Part shown: in pieces, positions 15,162 through 18,321 of the stretch | Position numbering within the stretch: the stretch's first letter is position 1 | Layout: every line of letters begins with the position of its first letter | NCBI GenBank assembly: GCA_900549195.1 | Contig: URNK01000011.1 | Span: 1 to 18,321 of the forward strand | DNA: 18,321 nucleotides | Source of the DNA: an uncultured Collinsella sp. | GTDB lineage: Bacteria > Actinomycetota > Coriobacteriia > Coriobacteriales > Coriobacteriaceae | Reading direction: 5' to 3' | The notes under the pieces: model-generated | Told to the model about the DNA's origin: nothing | The model's input: only the letters and a program-made list of their open reading frames with translations | Database searches by the model: none | Translations under genes and position numbers: made by a program

Positions 15162-15196
15162 AAAGGGGATGGGGTTTGCGCCCCGTCCCCTTTTTT
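15162..15196 (+). terminator. Strong rho-independent terminator after SIS gene 2
   Basis: AAAGGGGATGGGG (15162-15174) and CCCCGTCCCCTTT (15181-15193) form a 13-bp stem with one T-G wobble and a 6-nt loop (TTTGCG), followed by more T to 15196. It marks the likely end of the PTS/SIS transcript, so the HAD gene needs read-through or its own promoter. Confidence 0.9.
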
Positions 15197-15231
15197 GCTC
15201 TGGGGAGGGTGCGTCTGTCGCGCCGTAAAAC

Positions 15232-15282
15232 CCCAGATAAAACCCACCAAAATAAACCTGACCCTTTTTGGCAGGTGGGAGG
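15232..15282 (+). repeat. Dispersed repeat copy 2, supplying the HAD ribosome site
   Basis: It begins CCCAGATAAAACC, as does copy 3 at 17368. CCCACC (15243-15248) can pair with GGTGGG (15274-15279). The 14-mer CCAAAATAAACCTG (15247-15260) matches copy 1 in reverse. The right end (AGGTGGGAGG) merges into the ribosome binding site of the HAD gene, so folding of the repeat could hide or expose that site. Confidence 0.65.
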
Positions 15283-15290
15283 AGATGCGT

Positions 15291-15920
15291 ATGATCAAAG
15301 CAGTGCTGTTTGACATGGACGGCGTGCTGGTCGATACCGAGTGGTTCTACAACCGTCGCCGCGTGGCGTTTATGGAGGAGAAGGGCTTTCACTTTGACGA
15401 GATCCCCGATCTTTCGGGGTCTAACGAGCCGGCCATTTGGGAGGCGCTGGTGCCCGACGATGTTGAGCTGCGCGAGCGCCTGCGCGAGGAGTATAAGCAG
15501 GTCTACAGCCCGGACCACCCCGTTCCGTATGCCGAGCTGCTCAACGAGCAGACGGAGCCGGTGATGCGTGAGCTGCACGAGCGCGGCGTGAAGTGTGCCA
15601 TCGCGAGCTCGTCCTATCGCGAGCTGATCGACGAACTGGTGGATATCGCCGGCATCGCCGACGTGCTGGATTACACCATCAGTGGTCACGAGTGCAGTGC
15701 GTTTAAGCCCGACCCCGAGATCTACCTGCGTGCCATGGAGGCGCTGGAGGTGGAGCCGACCGAGTGCCTGGTTATCGAGGATTCGCCTTTGGGCATCGAG
15801 GCCGGCAAGCGCTCCGGCGCCCGCGTCCTGGCGCTGCGTCCGCACGAGGGCGTTAACCTGGACCAGTCCGCCGCCGACGTTGTCATCGACAACCTGTCCG
15901 ACATTTTGGCCGCTTTGTAG
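15291..15920 (+). CDS. HAD-superfamily phosphatase / beta-phosphoglucomutase-like
   Basis: A 209-residue HAD subfamily IA hydrolase. Motif I is VLFDMDGVLVDTE with nucleophile D8 and acid/base D10. Motif II is in AIASSS (S106-108), motif III is K139 in AFKPDPEIY, and motif IV is E163-D164 in VIEDSPLGIEAG. An alpha-helical cap lies between (about 16-85). Such proteins dephosphorylate sugar phosphates or isomerise beta-glucose-1-phosphate; the substrate is not determined by sequence. ATG 15291 is chosen because GGGAGGAG (15277-15284) gives a proper 6-nt spacing, while the ATG at 15285 touches it. It follows the SIS/PTS locus but beyond a strong terminator, so its link to that pathway is only suggested by position. 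Confidence 0.88.
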   Translation: MIKAVLFDMDGVLVDTEWFYNRRRVAFMEEKGFHFDEIPDLSGSNEPAIWEALVPDDVELRERLREEYKQVYSPDHPVPYAELLNEQTEPVMRELHERGVKCAIASSSYRELIDELVDIAGIADVLDYTISGHECSAFKPDPEIYLRAMEALEVEPTECLVIEDSPLGIEAGKRSGARVLALRPHEGVNLDQSAADVVIDNLSDILAAL

Positions 15921-16017
15921 TGTCAATCCGCCGCGAGAAGCACGGGTTCAAACGTTTTTTGCGGTGGATTGGCTCAATTTGGTTTCGATTTTGATCCGTT
16001 TGGCTTCGATTCGGGCT
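15921..16017. other. Non-coding stretch after the HAD gene with a loose hairpin
   Basis: CAATCCGCCGC (15924-15934) and GCGGTGGATTG (15961-15971) pair at 10 of 11 positions, the remaining one being a G-T wobble, with a run of six T (15955-15960) inside the loop just before the right arm. It may be the HAD terminator. The rest (to 16017) is AT-richer sequence with repeated TTGG/TTCGATT runs and no plausible gene. Together with the next element it makes up the 355-bp gene-free region 15921-16275. Confidence 0.45.
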
Positions 16018-16136
16018 AAGTGAGTAGACTTTTTGGCGCAGGCCAAGCACAATGCATATCTTCCTTTGTAAAACCGCAGGTCACAGGGGTGGCGGTTTTG
16101 GGTGTGCTCTGCAGGTCGCGTAAAGTCTACTCACTT
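16018..16136. repeat. 119-bp palindromic intergenic element
   Basis: Perfect 15-bp terminal inverted repeats AAGTGAGTAGACTTT (16018-16032) and AAAGTCTACTCACTT (16122-16136) enclose AGCACA/TGTGCT (16046-16051/16103-16108) and an inner perfect 8-bp stem AAAACCGC/GCGGTTTT (16070-16077/16092-16099), so the whole folds into one long interrupted hairpin. No open frame of note lies inside. It could be a miniature inverted-repeat element or a structured RNA. Confidence 0.65.
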
Positions 16137-16221
16137 GTTATTTGGGCCTTTGGTCGTGGGGTTGCTGGTCCCGCTTTGGTTGTCGAGGGAGGGTGAATTG
16201 AAGCGCCCCCCGCACGCTCCG

Positions 16222-16230
16222 TGCTACAAT
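16222..16230 (+). promoter_or_regulatory. Candidate extended -10 promoter for the YitT gene
   Basis: TGCTACAAT is a TG-n-TACAAT extended -10, 45 bp before the GTG start. The only -35-like hexamer nearby, TTGAAG (16198-16203), is 21 bp upstream of TACAAT, too far for a standard pair. Confidence 0.4.
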
Positions 16231-16275
16231 CGCCGACATGCCCCACAACTACATCTGCCTTCGAAAGGAGCCTAC

Positions 16276-17283
16276 GTGGCGAACGCCATCGATCAGCTCA
16301 CGGACCGCGTACTCGTGCTCGGCCGCCTCACCATCGTCCGTCGCGCTATTACCGCCGTGGCGGTCACAATTTCCGCCGTTCTCCAGACATTCCTGATCCA
16401 GGCGTTCATTCAGCCCGCCGACCTGCTTCCGAGCGGTCTTACCGGCGTCGCGGTCCTGCTCGATCGCGTTACCTCGCTCGGCGGCGTTCACATTGACATC
16501 TCGCTCGGTATGCTCGCGCTCAACATCCCCGTGGCGCTCCTATGCTGGAGCGGCATTAGCAAGCGCTTCGTCATCTTCTCGATGATGCAGGTCGTGCTCT
16601 CGTCGCTGTTCCTCAACGTCTTTCACTTCGCGCCGTTTTTGGGCGACAAGATCATGCTCATCATTTTCGGCGGCGTGGTCTCGGGCCTGGGCGCTGCCAT
16701 CGCGCTTAAGTCCGGCGCATCCACCGGCGGCACCGACTTTATCGCGTTATGGGTCTCCAACCACACGGGCAAGACCATCTGGGGCGTCATCTTTGGCTTT
16801 AACTGCTTTATCCTGGCGATCTTTGGTTTTATGTTTGGCTGGGACAACGCAGCGTACTCCATCGTGTTCCAGTTTATTTCGACCAAGACCATCGACAGCT
16901 TCTATCGTCGCTACGACCGCGTGACGCTGCAGATCACGACGCGCAAGGCGGACGAGGTCATGACCGCCTATGTTGACCATTTTCAGCATGGCATTAGCTG
17001 CGCCGAGGTCATTGGCGGATACAGCCGCGAGAAGATGTACCTGCTGCACGCCGTTGTATCGACCTACGAGAGCCAGGACATTATCAAGCTGGTGTGCGAC
17101 ATTGATCCCGGGGCCGTGATCAACGTGTTCCACACGCTCAACTTTGTGGGCGGCTGGTGGGGCGGTCATGTCGACGAGCCCATGCCCACGGCCGTTCCCG
17201 ATCCCGACAAGCCCGCACGCATGGCCAGCAGGCAGGCGCGCCTCAGCGAGCAGGACAGCCTGCAGCAGGACGACGGCAAATAG
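16276..17283 (+). CDS. YitT-family membrane protein (DUF161 + DUF2179)
   Basis: A 335-residue protein. The N-terminal region (about 25-205) has five or so hydrophobic helices of the YitT membrane domain, with characteristic SGLTGVAVLLDRV, SGASTGGTDFIALWVS and IWGVIFGFNCFILAIFGFMFGW. The C-terminal soluble domain (about 220-295, RVTLQITTRKADEVMTAYVD...GGYSREKMYLLHAVVSTYE) is DUF2179, a small alpha/beta domain thought to sense or bind a ligand. A charged tail follows. The function of the family is not established. GTG 16276 is chosen because AAAGGAG (16264-16270) lies 5 nt upstream; there is no ATG with a comparable site. The gene stands alone with its own terminator, between the HAD gene and the second GntR regulator. 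Confidence 0.88.
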   Translation: MANAIDQLTDRVLVLGRLTIVRRAITAVAVTISAVLQTFLIQAFIQPADLLPSGLTGVAVLLDRVTSLGGVHIDISLGMLALNIPVALLCWSGISKRFVIFSMMQVVLSSLFLNVFHFAPFLGDKIMLIIFGGVVSGLGAAIALKSGASTGGTDFIALWVSNHTGKTIWGVIFGFNCFILAIFGFMFGWDNAAYSIVFQFISTKTIDSFYRRYDRVTLQITTRKADEVMTAYVDHFQHGISCAEVIGGYSREKMYLLHAVVSTYESQDIIKLVCDIDPGAVINVFHTLNFVGGWWGGHVDEPMPTAVPDPDKPARMASRQARLSEQDSLQQDDGK

Positions 17284-17324
17284 GGTTTTGGCATTTTGCT
17301 GGCCTGGCGCAATCCTGTCCGCTT

Positions 17325-17364
17325 GAGCCTCCCGAAAGCCTCGCTGCTTTCGGGAGGCTCTCGT
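17325..17364 (+). terminator. Rho-independent terminator after the YitT gene
   Basis: GAGCCTCCCGAAAGC (17325-17339) and GCTTTCGGGAGGCTC (17346-17360) form a perfect 15-bp stem with a CTCGCT loop, followed by TCGTTTG. The stem is strong but the T-tract short. Confidence 0.8.
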
Positions 17365-17367
17365 TTG

Positions 17368-17413
17368 CCCAGATAAAACCTACCAAAAAGAAGCTGTCGC
17401 TTTTTGGTAGGGA
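17368..17413 (+). repeat. Dispersed repeat copy 3 upstream of the distal GntR gene
   Basis: It opens with CCCAGATAAAACC, identical to copy 2, and contains the perfect 11-bp stem CTACCAAAAAG (17380-17390) / CTTTTTGGTAG (17400-17410) with a 9-nt loop. Copies 2 and 3 differ mainly in the loop, while the stem changes are partly compensated, which suggests selection for the hairpin. Confidence 0.65.
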
Positions 17414-17451
17414 GGGTGTATCGTTTTATCAATATGAGGTAACATGAAACT

Positions 17452-17467
17452 AGACGTTATATACGTA
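17452..17467 (+). promoter_or_regulatory. Putative operator of the distal GntR gene
   Basis: AGACGTTATA (17452-17461) is identical to the motif at the PTS -10 box (11308-11317), and ACGT-TATAT-ACGT (17454-17466) gives inverted ends as in GntR-family sites. It lies in the AT-rich leader 43 bp before the GntR start, consistent with autoregulation. Confidence 0.55.
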
Positions 17468-17503
17468 TTAGTTATTTCGATATTCCGATAAGAGTGATTA
17501 GAT

Positions 17504-18223
17504 ATGCCTGCGCCCAAAAATGCACCGCTTTACCAGCAGATTTACGACGAAATCAAGGATGCGATCGAGAAAGGTGTTTATGCACCCAAGGAGCGTATTC
17601 CGTCCGAGCTTGAGCTAGCCGAGCAGTACGACGTGAGCCGCATTACGGTGCGCCGCGCCGTCGAGGAGCTGTGCTCCGATGGCTACCTGGTTAAGCAGCA
17701 GGGCCGTGGCACCTTTGTCTCCACGCCGCACATCAACCGCCAGTTCCACGCTTCGACGCTGCAGACGTTTACCGCGCTGTGTGCCGATAATGGCATGAAG
17801 GCGGGCGCGCATGTGGTCGATCGCCAGATTGTGCCGGCACGTCAAAACGAGATGGAGTTCTTTGGCCTGCAAAAGGACGCGCTGCTGCTGCATATTAAGC
17901 GCGTGCGCACAGCCGACGGCGAGCCCATCTTTGAGGAGAACATCTTTGTGCCGTTTGACGCCTACCGTGAGCTGTTGACGGCCGATCTTGAGGACAAGTC
18001 GATTTTTGCCGAGGTCGAGCGTGTTGGCGGAACGCCGATTGTCTCGGTTGGCTACCGCACGGTCGAGGCCGTTCGTGCCAATACCGAGCAGGCGGCCGAG
18101 TTGGGCATTGCCCCGCACGATCCACTGCTCAATTTGCGTGCCAGCTTTACCGGTCCCAATGGCGAGCCGGTTCTGATGGGTAAGCAGTACTACGTGGGAT
18201 CGCGCTACGTTATGGTGATGTAG
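17504..18223 (+). CDS. GntR/HutC-family transcriptional regulator (distal)
   Basis: A 239-residue regulator with an N-terminal winged helix-turn-helix (about 8-73; RIPSELELAEQYDVSRITVRRAVEEL, core SRITVRRAV, then the wing QQGRGTFV) and a C-terminal UTRA effector domain (about 95-235, including DGEPIFEENIFVPFDAYREL and GEPVLMGKQYYVGSRYVMVM). FrlR and NagR/YvoA-type regulators of fructoselysine and amino-sugar genes share this architecture. The upstream AGACGTTATA motif recurs at the PTS promoter and, with one change, at the EamA promoter, so it probably controls those genes as well as itself. The ribosome site is weak (AAGAGTGA). It diverges in sequence from the proximal GntR protein, and the operator motifs of the two also differ. 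Confidence 0.92.
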   Translation: MPAPKNAPLYQQIYDEIKDAIEKGVYAPKERIPSELELAEQYDVSRITVRRAVEELCSDGYLVKQQGRGTFVSTPHINRQFHASTLQTFTALCADNGMKAGAHVVDRQIVPARQNEMEFFGLQKDALLLHIKRVRTADGEPIFEENIFVPFDAYRELLTADLEDKSIFAEVERVGGTPIVSVGYRTVEAVRANTEQAAELGIAPHDPLLNLRASFTGPNGEPVLMGKQYYVGSRYVMVM

Positions 18224-18228
18224 GGTTG

Positions 18229-18256
18229 GTTCCGCCGTTCTGACGAACGGCGGACC
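18229..18256 (+). terminator. Hairpin after the distal GntR gene
   Basis: TCCGCCGTTC (18231-18240) and GAACGGCGGA (18245-18254) form a perfect 10-bp stem with a TGAC loop, 7 bp after the stop. No T-tract follows. The last 65 bases (18257-18321) hold another hairpin, AAGCTG (18286-18291) / CAGCTT (18297-18302), and no recognisable gene; they may belong to a neighbour beyond the window. Confidence 0.55.
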
Positions 18257-18321
18257 GGCCGACGCTGCAAGCCCGCCAGAGCGGCAAGCTGCCTTTCAGC
18301 TTCGGCGGCATGACCAGAAGG

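Noticed and set aside
15159..15290. Upstream extension of the HAD frame starting at ATG 15159.
   Set aside because: The sequence is the terminator and dispersed repeat; ATG 15291 has a well-spaced ribosome site and begins the normal HAD N-terminus.
18257..18321. Possible tRNA or other RNA gene at the right edge, from its hairpins.
   Set aside because: No cloverleaf, TTC-arm or CCA end could be made out; only a short hairpin is supported before the window ends.

Overview
The window looks like a contig end from a high-GC gut actinobacterium of the class Coriobacteriia, most likely Collinsella. This is inferred from base composition, protein style (for example a 1210-residue Mfd) and the many small palindromic intergenic repeats; no 16S rRNA or other formal marker is present. 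The first 48 bases are not biological. They are a leftover Illumina Nextera P7 adapter, including an 8-base index and the transposase mosaic end, so the first gene is cut at the contig edge.

Left part (49-7854), ordinary genes on the + strand: the ATPase end of an ABC exporter, endonuclease III (nth), a terminator, transcription-repair coupling factor (mfd), a PAP2-family membrane phosphatase, a PLP-dependent threonine-aldolase-like enzyme, a strong terminator and a GNAT acetyltransferase. The GNAT gene converges on a GntR/HutC regulator (7876-8598, minus).

Central part (about 7876-15920), an accessory carbohydrate/amine locus. The GntR regulator is divergent from a SIS-domain sugar-phosphate deglycase-like gene (8804-9796). 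Two long inverted repeats follow, then an EamA/DMT exporter (10081-11163), a complete mannose-family PTS (fused EIIAB, EIIC, EIID; 11346-13947), a second SIS deglycase paralogue (14147-15130), a terminator and a HAD phosphatase (15291-15920). A mannose-type PTS with two FrlB/GfrE/GfrF-like SIS enzymes and no separate sugar kinase resembles the Gfr (glucoselysine/fructoselysine) systems. The working model is that the PTS imports an Amadori product (or a related glycated amine) as its 6-phosphate. The SIS deglycases split it to glucose-6-phosphate plus free amino acid, the DMT protein may move the amino acid out, and the HAD enzyme may deal with a sugar-phosphate side product. The substrate is inferred, not shown.

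Right part (15921-18321): a 355-bp non-coding stretch with a large palindromic element, a YitT-family membrane protein, a perfect 15-bp terminator and a second GntR/HutC regulator (17504-18223). A 10-mer (AGACGTTATA) is identical in the promoter regions of the PTS operon and of this second GntR gene, and a 9/10 match lies before the EamA gene. This suggests the distal GntR controls the PTS and the exporter, while the proximal GntR controls the first SIS gene through a different motif (TAACTTGTATGC).

At least three families of small palindromic or dispersed intergenic repeats occur here. One family has three copies. One copy spans both stop codons of a convergent gene pair and another supplies the ribosome binding site of the HAD gene.
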